DNA of 64,000 nucleotides from Acanthosepion esculentum (GCA_964036315.1 OZ038485.1:101196249-101260248); one strand, 5' to 3'; positions 12,402-23,481 are shown, counted from the stretch's first letter. Made by a program: numbers and translations. The notes: generated by a model not told the origin, from the letters alone.

Positions 12402-12703
12402 TTGTCACATAGCACAGTGGATAAAGGCGTTGGTTAGATCCAGTGACAGGACCCAAAGAGTGTGAGTTCAATACCTGGTTAAGGCGGTGGAGAACTTGGA
12501 GAGGAGAAATAACAGGAGATAAGTGATAAGTGACATCCATTAGACATGGCACGCGGAACTAGAACAGTTTACCCCCAGTGAGCGAAATAAAGGGTTCAGT
12601 TCGACATTCCAACCACCTAAAGAAGGCCGGAGCGTACAACAACCGAAACGTTGTAATAAATATGGCGACAAAGATGAGAACAATAGTCCGAATAATGTAA
12701 AAA
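12402..12703 (+). mobile_element. tRNA-derived SINE, full head and body
   Basis: The head holds an A-box-like 'agtggataaaggcgttgg' and a B-box-like 'gagttcaatacctgg', the internal RNA polymerase III promoter of tRNA-derived SINEs. The body includes 'ggcggtggagaacttgg', 'gacatggcacgcgg' and 'gggttcagttcgacattcc', then the end 'aatagtccgaataatgtaa'. A hammerhead-like core lies at 12617-12648. With 11970-12232 it forms a head-to-head inverted pair about 170 bp apart. Tail-less, so it is probably an old insertion. Confidence 0.8.
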
Positions 12704-12825
12704 GGGTATACAATATTTAGCGTTACAAAGTTTTTTTCCATCTTTATTAAACAAAACAATTTGTAAATATTTTACAAAGCGGAAACAAAAACAAAATATC
12801 CATATAAACTTATTTGACTCATTTT

Positions 12826-13715
12826 CTATTCAATATGGCCTCCTTCTGCATCAATAAATGGCTGAAGATGTTTGGCGAATGACTCGCATGAGGCACGGAC
12901 AGCACTTTGAGGAACTTTGTCCCATTCCTTCAAGTTTGCCTTCAGAGAGTCCAAACTGTGTTGGAGGTGTAGCAAAAACCTTGTTTTTACTAAGATACCA
13001 CAAATGTTGTAGTCAAGGGGATTCAGGTCTGGGGATGTTGGAAGCTATTCTTCCTTTGAGATGAATTAACGAACCTGGGTTGCTAGGCAATCTTGAGTTG
13101 TTTTGCCCTCGTAAGAAGGTGCTGAATTTTGTTGGAATGACCAATGTCTTTTTTTGACACCAAATCCGATCGTTCTGGCTATTAAAATGCTGTTGGACAT
13201 CAATTTTTTTTCTCATCACTGAAAACGAGTTTCGGGAGCGTGTCTGCCCGAATACGCACGAGGAGGACTTGGCATTTGGCTTGTCGTTTCTCAAAAGAGT
13301 GATTGCAGGCAAGAGCGGTTCCCTTTTTGGTGTTTGTAAAGAGACATGAAGATGAAATCATACTTTTTCCAAGAATATTTGCACGTAAGTGAATTTAATG
13401 AACGTGACTGGAATTCGAACTCTTCTTTTTAATGGAGAATCGTTGACATAGTTTCGATGGACACATTCGCCGCTTTCGCAAGATTTCTGAGAGATCTCTT
13501 CGAATTTTTTTCTCTGATTTTTCTTTTTGACAAGTTCTGGAGTTCTAGTAGTTTGAGGACGACCTTGTCCTTACCAGTTCTTCACATCCCAAGTTTCGTT
13601 GAATCTTTTAATGGTCCTCTAAATGACTCATTTTTAATAATTTGGCAATTTCCTTCTAGGGTTGCTTTGCTTGTACATTTCTAAAATGACGGCTCTTTTA
13701 GTTAAATTTTTAACC
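12826..13715 (-). pseudogene. Tc1/mariner-like transposase remnant
   Basis: Reading the minus strand, the N-terminal part (13715-13440) gives helix-turn-helix-like text ending 'NLAKAANVSIETMSTIL'. A SINE-core insertion sits at 13355-13415. Then come 'FSVMRKKIDVQQHFNSQNDR', a gap, and the C-terminus 'HSLDSLKANLKEWDKVPQSA' ending 'LQPFIDAEGGHIE' with a TAG stop. This C-terminal pattern (SLK...W..VP, EGG-IE) is typical of Tc1/mariner-superfamily transposases. Frameshifts and the insertion show it is inactive. No terminal inverted repeats were found with confidence. Confidence 0.8.
13355..13415 (-). mobile_element. SINE-core insertion inside the dead transposase
   Basis: The reverse complement reads 'ttcattaaattcacttacg' then 'tgcaaatattcttgg', matching the core at 62140-62185. 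It interrupts the transposase reading between the DNA-binding and catalytic regions. Confidence 0.6.
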
Positions 13716-13847
13716 ATTTCCAAAATGATAAAATATAGGTCAGTTCTATTAAACAAATCGTATAACATCTCTTTTTTTTAAAAATTAAATTAAAATTAAT
13801 CTGAGTGTAATTATAAATATTGAACACACTGTACATAGGTTAGGCTA

Positions 13848-14585
13848 TGTTATATTCCGTGCTAATAGGAATATATACTTGAAAAACAAGGTGGATAAAA
13901 TAAGTAAAGTTTTATTGTAAAAAACCAGTACAATAAGAATAAAGGTAACAGTTATGCACACGGTCGTCGCAAGTCAATCCAGTAGTGAGTGCTAATATAT
14001 GCAAGGTTTGTAGTTCTCGCGTAAGTCTGAGTCGGACTCAACAGATCCCAGCTAGAAATATTTACCAACCTCCCCACGAGGTAGGATGTGATACAAGACC
14101 GAATTAAATATGGAGCAATCCGAGCCCGTAGGCTCGGCCAAAACTTCCCTGTAAACCCTGCATAAACGGGTCTACCTCCTCGGAGGAGACTCTGCCCTTC
14201 AGCAAGCCCTCGTCCGGATTCCTCTCTGCGACAACAGCTACGAGCTGAGTAACAGGTCCCAGCTAGAAATAATAATCAACCTCCCAACGGGGTAGGATGT
14301 GGCACAAGGCCACATTTAATGTGAAGCTATCCGAGGTCGTAAGCTCGGCCAAAAATTCCCCGTAAACCCCGCGTAAGCGGGTTCAGGTCTGTCCACCTCC
14401 CCGGATTAGATTCTGCCCTTCAGCATAGACTCGTCCGGGTTCCTCTCTGCCCGAAGGCAGAGATTCGACAGCAGCTAATATCTGAGTAACAGATACCAGG
14501 TAGTCTCTGTAGTCCGTTGACTTATAGGTAGTTACTACCTATAGTGTAGTCACTCATGGGGGTGACAGATTATTCCATTACATCA
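13848..14585 (-). mobile_element. Solo LTR, 738 bp, two structured units
   Basis: On the minus strand the element starts TGATGTAATGG and ends GGAATATAACA. It is flanked by identical 5-bp direct repeats 'ggcta' at 13843-13847 and 14586-14590, a convincing target-site duplication. A TATA-like 'cctataagt' (minus strand, 14519-14527) lies about 58 bp inside. It is followed by two ~212-237-bp units carrying the hairpins described for 25331-26302, then a 3' part with AATAAA (minus strand, about 13912). The first unit keeps the 'ctctgcc'/'ggcagag' hairpin; the second has lost it. No internal region or second LTR is present, so it is a solo LTR left by LTR-LTR recombination. Confidence 0.9.
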
Positions 14586-14590
14586 GGCTA

Positions 14591-15230
14591 GCATGAGGGT
14601 CAAAAGTTTGGCATGTGTTTACTTTGAAGAATCGTCAAAAAAGTAGACCTAAGTTGGTTTTGCACGTGTCAAAACAGAAACATAGGCGAAGTAAAAGGGT
14701 GTGTAATTTTATGAGGATTTTTTGCTTCTTTGCACGGGGAAGCAATCAACGGACTTTTTTTTACCCCAGCCGACCAGGCGAAACTTTAAAAAGGTTTTAG
14801 TTGTAAAATCTGAATGATGTTTTGTTTTTGTTTTGTGATGAAAAATATTCGAAAGAGAAATTCCAGGAAAAATTTATAGAAAGCAAAACCTATTTAGCAT
14901 TTGTTTCATGCCTACAAATACCAGATGGACTTAATCGAATTTGATATCAATAACGAACCTTTATTCCAAGAAGTGTTGATCTGTGGTGACCCAAATATGT
15001 ACTAGGTTCAGTCTAAGAGATACTAAAGTAGTCACACCAAGGCATCAAAGAAGCCAGGTGCATCAGAATTTTTTTATTGATTGATTTGTTTTTGACGGTA
15101 TATCAGCCCTTTATAGTTTATTTAAATTCAAAACATAGTTTTGGGATTCTAAGAATAAATCTTTTTTTATGACTATTAACAATTTGGGGAAGGTAAAAAT
15201 GATTTGTACTAATATAAGTCCTACTATTTA
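14591..15230. other. No recognised gene
   Basis: A 61-codon plus-strand frame at 14615-14800 ('SRPGETLKRF' end) has no recognisable family. The rest is AT-rich and featureless to me. Confidence 0.25.
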
Positions 15231-15234
15231 AACC

Positions 15235-15310
15235 ATACATGGAAGGTGGAGACGAGATGAATTCATAACTTTTTCAAGGGTATTTTCGCGTAAGTGAATG
15301 TAACACATCC
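15235..15310 (-). mobile_element. SINE-core fragment
   Basis: Contains 'attttcgcgtaagtgaatgt' and 'gatgaattcataactttt', the reverse complement of the 62125-62190 core. The downstream 15311-15590 minus-strand open frame is about 45% GC but has no domain I can name. Confidence 0.55.
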
Positions 15311-15910
15311 ACAGGTGCATCGGAGAGGGTAACCTTCTACCCACCAGGCGCAAATCCGTGTTTCCCAGGATGTCAGTGGTTGCACCCAACGCCAATGCAG
15401 TTATGCTTAGGATATGCTCACGTGACACAACTAGATGGCAGAAGCACTCCACCGCAGAAGTACAAGAGACAAGGGTGTCTCTCACATCCTCGTGAGAAGG
15501 AAATCTACGTTCGGAGAAAACTCCCACAGCCACAAACCCACTCGACGATATTAAAAGACGAAATCTGGAGGTGGGGAAAATAACATTTTACGTGCAAGAG
15601 GTTTAGTTTTGTCTTCTTATGAAGACAGTCTTCTTAGTCTTAGTTCTTTAGTTTTGTCTTCTATTCAACGATAACGCTAAACCCGTGCAATGCCCGGCGC
15701 TGAATTGTGATTTGTCGACATACACTTTCTCTAGCACTCGTTGTTTGAGCATTGTTCATTTGTTGACTGTAACTTTTTATCCGAAATCTCAAAGGAAAAC
15801 TTCTGTCGCCTTCATTAAATAACAAAATGGACAGTTGTTAATCGGATAGGGACTACTGAAATTCCAGAAATACATAATGAGGAAAAGGGTCTTGGAGAAT
15901 TAGACAGGTA
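15311..15910. other. Unrecognised, moderate-GC stretch
   Basis: The minus-strand frame 15228-15533 (101 codons) starts at 'MAVGVFSERRFPSHEDVRDT' and runs into the SINE core at its end, so it is not a normal gene end. It may be part of an unidentified transposon. Direct duplication of 'ttagttttgtcttct' occurs near 15603-15665. Confidence 0.3.
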
Positions 15911-15914
15911 GATA

Positions 15915-16320
15915 AAACAGATATTCATAATTTTTTAAATGTTACTAATTTTTTAAATGTTGATAATTTTCAAAATATTGATAATTTTAAAAATGTTGAT
16001 TATTTTTTAAATATTCATCATTTTTAATATGCTGATAATTTTTATGATGTTGATAATTTTTATAATGTTGATAATTTTTATAATGTTGATAATTTTTATG
16101 ATGTTGATAATTCTTATAATGTTGATAATTTTTATAATGTTGATAATTTTTATAATGTTGATAATTTTTATAATGTTGATAATTTTTAGAATGTTGATAA
16201 TTTTTAGAATGTTGATAATTTTAATACATTGACCATTTTTAAAGTGTTGATAATTTATAATATGTTGATAATTTTAAAATATTGATTATTTTGATATGTT
16301 GATAATTTGTAATAAATTCA
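15915..16320. repeat. 18-bp AT-rich minisatellite
   Basis: About 20 units of 'gttgataatttttataat', most regular at 16040-16215. Because 18 is a multiple of three, a 67-codon 'MLIIFI' frame stays open. It is not a gene. Confidence 0.95.
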
Positions 16321-16499
16321 TGATGTTGCTTATATCCATATAAATACTTATAAAGGCCTGAAACTTTTCCATCATCTGTTTGCTTAATAAGAATTCTACT
16401 GTGAAAAATCATTGACTTGCTTATTAAAATCTCACGCAGGATATATACGAGGCGTGGGGATGAATATCTACATGCTTATGGTTTTGAAATGGGTGTGTG

Positions 16500-16795
16500 T
16501 TAACAGGCATAAGGCCAGAGTCGAAAAGATAGTGCGCCGATGTGCTGGCGTGTACAACCAAGAAGTGTCCGTGGCGACATGTGCCTAAACTTCTCCTGCC
16601 ACCGCCAACACTTTATCCGCCGCTGCCGCCGCTGCCTGGGGCCTAATGAATCATAGAAGCAAGGCGAGGAATTGCAATTAATTTTTTCGCGTTGCGCCGC
16701 TAATTATTTGACATGACCCAGCTGCGGAAGTGTCGCCATTTACCAGAGGCATCCATTACAAACGCAAAATAGGCTACAGATTGGAAAGGAGGCGA
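16500..16795. promoter_or_regulatory. Candidate conserved non-coding (enhancer-like) island
   Basis: A compact, higher-GC, non-repetitive island between microsatellites with no paralogue in the window. It contains 'gaattgcaattaatttttt', 'gccgctaattatttgacat' (TAAT/TAATTA homeodomain-type cores), an E-box 'cagctg' and a CG-rich stretch ('gccgccgctgccgccgctgc'). It has no open frame with coding character. The call is inference from composition and motif density; conservation cannot be tested here. Confidence 0.35.
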
Positions 16796-16849
16796 ACAAA
16801 AAAGCACGGAGAAAGGGAATAGAAAAGAAAAGCGAAACAACAATGATTG

Positions 16850-16852
<3 letters not shown>

Positions 16853-16893
<41 letters not shown>

Positions 16894-16894
16894 T
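16853..16894. repeat. (TTA)n microsatellite
   Basis: Fourteen uninterrupted units. Confidence 0.95.
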
Positions 16895-17016
16895 TAGTAA
16901 AGGGGAATGAGAAGAAAGAAAATGAGGGAAAAAGGTTTGAACAAATAAATGTAAAATTGGAGAAAGCAAAGTAATGAAAAGAAACAGGAGAACGGAAAGA
17001 TAAAGAACGTACAATA

Positions 17017-17033
17017 TCTATCTATCTATCTAC

Positions 17034-17116
<83 letters not shown>

Positions 17117-17298
17117 TACTTTTCATATCTATATATCTATCGATCTTTATTTGTTATTATCCAAATAACTATCTATGTCTGTTCATATTTATGTCTAACT
17201 CAGCCTGGTCATAAATATCTCGGACAGTTTATATCCATCTATCTATATATGTTCATATCTATGTCAGTTCTTATCTATCTATCTATCTACCTATATAT

Positions 17299-17329
<31 letters not shown>

Positions 17330-17355
17330 TATGTGTGTGTGTGTGTGTGCGTGTG
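17017..17355. repeat. Compound (TATC)n-(TA)n-(GATA)n-(GT)n block
   Basis: TATC units at 17017-17047, TA at 17048-17114, TATC near 17276, GATA at 17299-17330 and GT to about 17360. It is interspersed with the spacer text 'gttcatatctatgtc' that recurs at 17440, 54080 and 54180. Confidence 0.9.
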
Positions 17356-17541
17356 TGTGTTCATATCTATGTCTATCTATCTCAGTCTGATCATAAATAT
17401 TTCAACCAGTCAATATCTAGCTATCTATCTATCTATCTATGTCTGTTCATATCTATGTCTCTCGAACTCAGCCAAATCATAAATATCTCAGGCAGTTCAC
17501 ATCTATCAGTTCATATATCAGTTCATATCTATCCATATATT

Positions 17542-17582
<41 letters not shown>

Positions 17583-17620
17583 ATGTATCAATAAATAAAT
17601 AGATAGATAGATAGAATTGA
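17356..17620. repeat. (TATC)n block with 'gttcatatctatgtc' spacers
   Basis: Three degenerate TATC runs (17415-17445, 17540-17583, then GATA at 17598-17617). The 87-codon frame through it is an artefact. Confidence 0.9.
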
Positions 17621-17975
17621 GGCTAAAGTATACACGAAAGGTCAAAATCTGTGTATGAAAGCTGATGAAGATTATAGAAGGTCAAGGAATCTCTCTCTCT
17701 CTATCTATGTATCTATATATATATATATCTTTTTTATAGGTTATTACATTCGAATACACATATTATCGCTACAAATGAGATGGGATTCTATGTTGTAACG
17801 AAACATTAATACATTTTTAGCGGTAATATATGTTCGAAACAGTAAATAATAAAGATAGATAATAAAGAATTATAGCTCTATTTTAAATTAAGGTTATGAA
17901 CGTTTAAATTTGTATTTCATTCGTTCGGATTACATTTAGACATATATATACATATATATATATATATACACACAT

Positions 17976-18332
17976 TATGAAATGGACAAAGTCCGACAAT
18001 CATTTAAAGACATTTTTATGTTTAACATTCTTTTTATAGATACAAGTATTTAAGTAAATGCTCTGGTTATAATAAACAGTATCAAATAACATTTACCGGC
18101 CTGAATTTCCGAAACATTTTCATAGAATATATTCGTCCTCCGACAGGATTCGAACCTGTATCCTATACGGAACCGTCATATAGCCTAACGTGACTTAACC
18201 GATTCGGCCACTGAGGGTTGTTCGGTTGGCAAGGTCGAATTTACTGCTTATAAATTTCAATCTTCCATGAATCTCTCACGTAAATTCGACCTTGCCAACC
18301 GAACGATCGAAAGAATGTTAAACATAAATTTG

Positions 18333-18335
<3 letters not shown>
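17976..18335 (-). mobile_element. Fold-back tRNA-derived SINE
   Basis: On the minus strand the head is a clear tRNA-like module: 'agtggccgaatcggttaa' (A box), an anticodon-like arm CGTTA/TGACG and 'caggttcgaatcctgt' (B box; perfect 5-bp T stem). Directly beside the head, 'gttcggttggcaaggtcga' at 18219 is repeated inverted at 18280-18303, giving a 24-bp hairpin. The tail 'agaatgttaaacataaattt' is present on both sides, so this is a head-to-head dimer with a deleted second arm. A (TA)n array follows at 18336. It is not a functional tRNA because the acceptor strands do not pair. Confidence 0.75.

Positions 18336-18394
<59 letters not shown>
18336..18394. repeat. (TA)n microsatellite
   Basis: About 28 TA units abutting the SINE tail. 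Confidence 0.95.
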
Positions 18395-18396
<2 letters not shown>

Positions 18397-18462
18397 GAAA
18401 TAAAGTCTTAAAATGTGATATATTTATGGAATAAAGTGCTCAATAGAGCGTGTGTAAATATA

Positions 18463-18558
18463 AAAGTGAACATAGAAGTCAACACTTAGAGGCGACAGTC
18501 CACCGATTGCATCTAGCATGAAACAGACTGTCGCCTCTAAGTGTTGACTTCTATGTTC

Positions 18559-18563
<5 letters not shown>
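18463..18563. repeat. Perfect 38-bp inverted repeat, 25-nt loop
   Basis: Arms 18463-18500 and 18526-18563 are exact reverse complements ('tgaacatagaagtcaacact' onward). The loop is 'caccgattgcatctag' plus nine bases. A (TA)n array begins right after the second arm. Confidence 0.95.

Positions 18564-18609
<46 letters not shown>
18564..18609. repeat. (TA)n microsatellite
   Basis: About 23 TA units directly adjoining the 38-bp hairpin. Confidence 0.95.
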
Positions 18610-18611
<2 letters not shown>

Positions 18612-18731
18612 ATTGAATTTTTAAATATGCTTGAAATTTACGAGAATTTAACGTATTTTTCAATCAAGCAAAATTGCCAAAAAATAGATAATGCTCAAAC
18701 AGAAATAATGAAAAACTAACATAAATTGATT

Positions 18732-18732
18732 A

Positions 18733-18792
<60 letters not shown>

Positions 18793-18838
18793 TTTTGGGA
18801 ATCCAACAGAATGATAAGATAAAGAACAAATAGGAAAC
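18732..18838. repeat. (GATA)n with 48-bp mobile flank, copy 1
   Basis: Fifteen GATA units end in a 48-bp flank (18791-18838, 'agttttgggaatccaacaga' onward) that is identical to 20531-20578 after another GATA array. Confidence 0.9.
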
Positions 18839-18896
18839 CTTTATCAATGTTTATCTAAGCTTCATCATTTATGCTGTTTGAATTTCACTGGTTAAT

Positions 18897-18956
<60 letters not shown>

Positions 18957-18957
18957 G
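18897..18957. repeat. (GATA)n microsatellite
   Basis: Fifteen pure units. Confidence 0.95.
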
Positions 18958-19054
18958 TTAATGATCTAACCTCGCTAACCATGACTACTGTGCTGCAAAT
19001 TTGATCCTCGCTATTGCCATCCATTTGTAGACTTGAGTCTCACTTTAAACTTCA

Positions 19055-19057
<3 letters not shown>

Positions 19058-19103
<46 letters not shown>
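19058..19103. repeat. (TA)n microsatellite
   Basis: About 23 units. Confidence 0.95.
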
Positions 19104-19107
<4 letters not shown>

Positions 19108-19580
19108 TATTCTTATTATTATTACTGAATATATATTTTTGAATTATTTTTAAACAGTAAAAATAATATACACTAGGCTAAACAGATAAATGAGTATTAA
19201 AGACATGTACATTAAGAAAAGTTTGTTTGTCTAGGGTAGTAGAGTGTTTACGAATAAACGGGGATGGCTGATTATAAACGTGTATATTCACCTTTTCCGA
19301 AACACAGGTCGCGGGATCTTACATTATATCTTAAATATTATATGCCACCATCTGCGTAGGTTCCAGGATCTAAAATTCCATCTCCCCAGGTCAGCCATAC
19401 ATTCGGAAAACCAGTTCGGAGTGGATAATAGATCTCCACAGAAAGTCTGGTAACTCAACGAAAAGAACGAAACTTCAACAGGAAAAGCTCCGTGCTCGAG
19501 ACCTTAATATCAATCATCCAGCTTAGTGAACATGGCTTACGTGAGCAACTTGGATAGAACAAGTTTTAATTTCTTCTTCT
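19104..19580. other. No recognised feature
   Basis: A 69-codon plus-strand frame at 19244-19453 sits in moderately GC sequence. It resembles no family I know and has no splice context that persuades me. Confidence 0.25.
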
Positions 19581-19584
19581 ATAT

Positions 19585-19995
19585 ATCATTTCCCTTCAGT
19601 ATGGATCATGGATCTCCACAACTTCCTTTTCTTTTTTAGCTCTTAGTAATGTTTCTCTTGTCGATTTTCCTTCCAATCCCGATCTGCTATCTATTTACAC
19701 ATTCTCTTTAAGTAGATTACTCTGTACTTTATTCTTTCCATCTTGCCTTCAATATGTCCTGTGAGTGTCAAATTTTCTAAGCCCTCTTTCCTCATTATGC
19801 GTCCCAGAGTCGTCAACTGCTTCTTTCTGATTCTAAGTGTAAGTGACTTTTTTGTTTCCATTTTCCTTAAACCTTCCTCGTTGTTTACACGCTCCGTCCA
19901 TGATATTCTCAGAATCCTTCTGTAGAGTCGTATCTCAGCTCACGTCTTCAACTGTGAGGAAATTATCCAGCATTCATAGACGGGTATTTATCCAG
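19585..19995 (-). mobile_element. Endonuclease-RT LINE, 3' fragment
   Basis: Shares 'tccatgatattctcagaatc', 'cttctgtagagtcgta' and 'aggaaattatccagcattca' with 33870-33960 and 57910-58000. On the minus strand this is the 'ECWTISS...RLE..-YRRILRISWTE' region. It is followed by a 26-bp local duplication 'tatccagcattcatagacgg' at 19963-20012. Confidence 0.75.
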
Positions 19996-20059
19996 CATTC
20001 ATAGACGGGTATTGCATAACAGTGCAAGACATTTCACAGTCACCACCACTGGCTATGCA

Positions 20060-20240
20060 TTTACGCCACCGATACGTCCTGGGTATGATGATAAACTATA
20101 TCCAACAGCAAGGCTTCTGATCAGGAGGTTTTGAGGGGGCGGAAAACCACCTGTTAACTGCTGTTGTTCCAAGGTCCACCCTGACCGGAGTAGTAGCATC
20201 TGTTAGGGGCCCCAGCTACTGGCAAATTGTGAACCCCGAA
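20060..20240 (+). repeat. Composite interspersed repeat, partial copy 3
   Basis: One 31-bp-type unit plus the conserved domain ('ggcttctgatcaggaggttt', 'caccctgaccggagtagtag'). The AT-array module is missing and a GATA block follows. Confidence 0.8.
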
Positions 20241-20281
20241 ACAAAATTCAACAGTATATTTTTATAATAAAATGAGCAACA

Positions 20282-20342
<61 letters not shown>

Positions 20343-20352
20343 GAATACACGG

Positions 20353-20407
<55 letters not shown>

Positions 20408-20417
20408 GAATACACGG

Positions 20418-20463
<46 letters not shown>

Positions 20464-20474
20464 GGAATACACGG

Positions 20475-20532
<58 letters not shown>

Positions 20533-20578
20533 TTTTGGGAATCCAACAGAATGATAAGATAAAGAACAAATAGGAAAC
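20282..20578. repeat. (GATA)n higher-order array with 48-bp flank, copy 2
   Basis: Four GATA blocks separated by 'atgaatacacggagat' or 'aggaatacacggagat', giving a higher-order unit of about 62-66 bp. It ends in the same 48-bp flank as 18791-18838. Three overlapping 'LSIYLSIY' frames here are artefacts. Confidence 0.95.
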
Positions 20579-20609
20579 TGACAATCAATGCAACACTAAA
20601 TAAAATAAA

Positions 20610-20800
20610 AATACATTTTTATAGTAAAATTACCAACAATACATTTTATGATCTAGAAACTATATATCGAAAAAAACATACGTTTACTCTGAAAGCATAA
20701 AAATTATTTACAAAATATTTAGATTTCAGCATTGAATAACCAAGTGGTTGATAGGACACCGAAAAAAAATTTACCAACCAACAATACCTATTCATAGTGA
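20610..20800. repeat. AT-rich 'taccaacaatac' repeat with end module
   Basis: Contains 'atttagatttcagcattgaa' and 'aaccaaccaacaatacctat', a decayed relative of the modules at 21650-22260. Confidence 0.6.
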
Positions 20801-21640
20801 AATTATTAGAATAATCCATACTAACCTCTCCCCCCTCCGGCATAATCCACTTTACACCAAAATCACCTATCAACCAATCAACACTCTAGTTTCAGCAAAC
20901 GAGACTTCTCATTGGCTCAAAGCCTTAGAACTGTAGCAAATTCACGCGAAAATGCCTTTTCGCGCCCAGCTCGCCGGAGCCTACTTTTTTTTACCAGAAA
21001 ACTATAAATAGAAAATTCTGAGTCGCCTCAGTCAGACTTTCACCCCTGGAGAGATGCCAAACTAATCCATGCAAGTCAAAACCTTGACCAACTACACTTT
21101 TACCCCGCAAATTTCTCTGACTCAACCAAACCACAAGCACGCGCTCTCTCTCTCTCAGGAACACTTTCTAGCAATCATTTACAATACTTAAAAAAGTGAT
21201 ATTTATTCACTACCTAATAAGTGTTAGTAAACAATCAATCAAACTTCCAAACAACTAAAGGTACGCAACTCCTACCAATTTGAACAATAACTCAAACAAA
21301 TTCACGCACACACACTATTAGTTGAACTCGCACAAAGGACAATTTCGTACATAACTAAACACTTAGTTTAATTTTATGAACAAATCTTAATAAAAATCTC
21401 AAACACGCTGAAACATCCACAATAATATTCTACATAACCTAATTCATCTATCCTCATTTATCCATATATATTCAACCCAATTGTATTTGTGAATTGCATA
21501 TAAACCAATGTTATTGTTGCACTTTTAATGTTTGTCTTCACTTTCAATTTTCTGGCATGATTTGTTTCCAATATTCTTCTTTAATTTGTTGTGGACGAAT
21601 GTTTTAGAGCACCGACACCGAAAATCCTTCTGATAACTTA
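20801..21640. other. No recognised gene
   Basis: AT-rich sequence with a pyrimidine run near 21147 and no convincing coding or repeat feature. Confidence 0.25.
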
Positions 21641-21649
21641 AAATACATG

Positions 21650-22260
21650 CACCAGTCTGAAACAAAATTACCAACAATACAAATTTAAAGCAAAACGCCC
21701 AACAATACATTGTCTTTAGTTGAAGGTGTACAATAGCATTCAAAATATATTTAGTTGAAGCCAGAAAATTACGTACAAAATATTTCAATTTTGGCATTAA
21801 ATAATCCATAGAGGTAGATATGCCGCTAAACAAAATCAACCAACCAACAATACTTATTTATAATAAAATGATCAGCAATACATTTTTTAAGGAATATGAC
21901 CAATAATTTATTTTATCTGTTGTTGAAGGCATATAATTACGTTTAAAATATATTTAGTTGAAGCGATGAAATTATGTTCAAAATATTTAGATTTCGACAT
22001 TAAATAATCCATAGAGGTTGATATGCCGCGAAACAAAATCAACCAACCAAAGATACCTATTTAAAGTGAAATTGCCAACAATTCCAATTTATATTAAAAT
22101 TACAAACAATACATATTTAAAGCATGCTGACCAACATCACATTTTCTGCATTTGAAGCCATATTTAAAGCAAAATGACTGGTACATTTTCTTTAGTTGGG
22201 GGAATACAATTGCATTTAAAATATGCCGCTAAACAAAATCAGCCAACTACGCCACTGAAA
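21650..22260. repeat. Tandem copies of the 'cggcattaaataatcc' module
   Basis: Two clear copies of about 195-200 bp (around 21700-21860 and 21900-22060) plus partial ones. Each holds 'tttagttgaagcc', 'aaaatatttagattt', 'cattaaataatccatagagg' and 'gccgctaaacaaaatcaacc'. It shares its end module with the composite repeat, indicating a longer relative of that family. Confidence 0.7.
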
Positions 22261-22469
22261 AAAAATAATGCCTGAAAGTTCCACTCGAAAAACATAGATT
22301 CTTGCGCCCATCGCAGTTGCCATTGTTAAAACGCATTACCCGTAATCTGACTGAGCATCCATCCACTGTTTGGTTTCCTAAATTTTTTAGTAAGCTTCAA
22401 TGAATGTGAATGTAGGCAATATTTTGCGACTGGGGGAATTCACTCAAAATAAATCTGCTTTCATATCAG

Positions 22470-22610
22470 TCTATCTACCTATCTATCTATGGCTTTATAT
22501 CTATTAAGCAATTTTTGTCAATTTTTAGCTATTTCTGTTTGATCCTTATCTATCTATCTCCGCATACTCATTATCTATCAATCTATCTATCAATCGATCT
22601 ATTAAGTTGA
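22470..22610. repeat. Degenerate (TATC)n tract
   Basis: Interrupted TATC units with no higher-order structure. 22611-23045 downstream is unrecognised unique sequence. Confidence 0.8.
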
Positions 22611-23045
22611 GACTTTTAACAGAATCGTGTAAAAGCATGAAAAACTCTTAGAGAGATGTACATTAAGGGCGTTAATGCTAATTTTTCTCAGAAAATTAGC
22701 ACTTAATTTGATCTAGCGTATAATGAAAATAGTCTCGTCTCCCTTAATAGGCCAAACTTCAGTAACCATCAAAGACGTCACACACACAAGAGAGGTGTTC
22801 ACTAGACGGTATGTGGCAGTTCTACTTGCAGAGAGTGTAAAAAATAATGTGCCTCAGTTGGTGGACTAAACCGTTATACGAAAATTCATCAAAATATTAA
22901 TTTAGCAACTACTGCAAGAGATGTCGAATGTTGCTACATCAGCATAAGAGAATGTAAGACGCTAGCAGGACCAAGAAGAAACATCCGAACTGTCTATGAA
23001 GATAAATCAAGCTTTGGATTGACTGGAAATCGAGCTTCAGCCATC

Positions 23046-23046
<1 letters not shown>

Positions 23047-23110
<64 letters not shown>

Positions 23111-23122
23111 CGTAAAGAAATA

Positions 23123-23189
<67 letters not shown>

Positions 23190-23201
23190 CGTAAAGAAAT
23201 A

Positions 23202-23255
<54 letters not shown>

Positions 23256-23297
23256 CCGAACAGGCTGGGATAGATAGATATGTAAAGAAAGAATTGC

Positions 23298-23374
<77 letters not shown>

Positions 23375-23426
23375 CCGAACAGACTGGGAAATAAAGAATT
23401 GCTAGCTAGCTAGCTAGCTAGCTAGC

Positions 23427-23480
<54 letters not shown>
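23047..23480. repeat. (GATA)n higher-order array
   Basis: Five GATA blocks separated by 'cgtaaagaaataa' (23110, 23189) or 'ccgaacaggctggga' (23256, 23374). The last block is preceded by (GCTA)n at 23400-23428, a point-mutated expansion of the same register. Confidence 0.95.

Positions 23481-23481
<1 letters not shown>

Noticed and set aside
15228..15533. 101-codon minus frame as a gene
   Set aside because: It runs through a SINE core and has no recognisable domain or paralogue.
20282..23480. CRISPR-like regular spacing in GATA blocks
   Set aside because: Spacers are near-identical and the repeats are simple tetranucleotides; the genome is eukaryotic.
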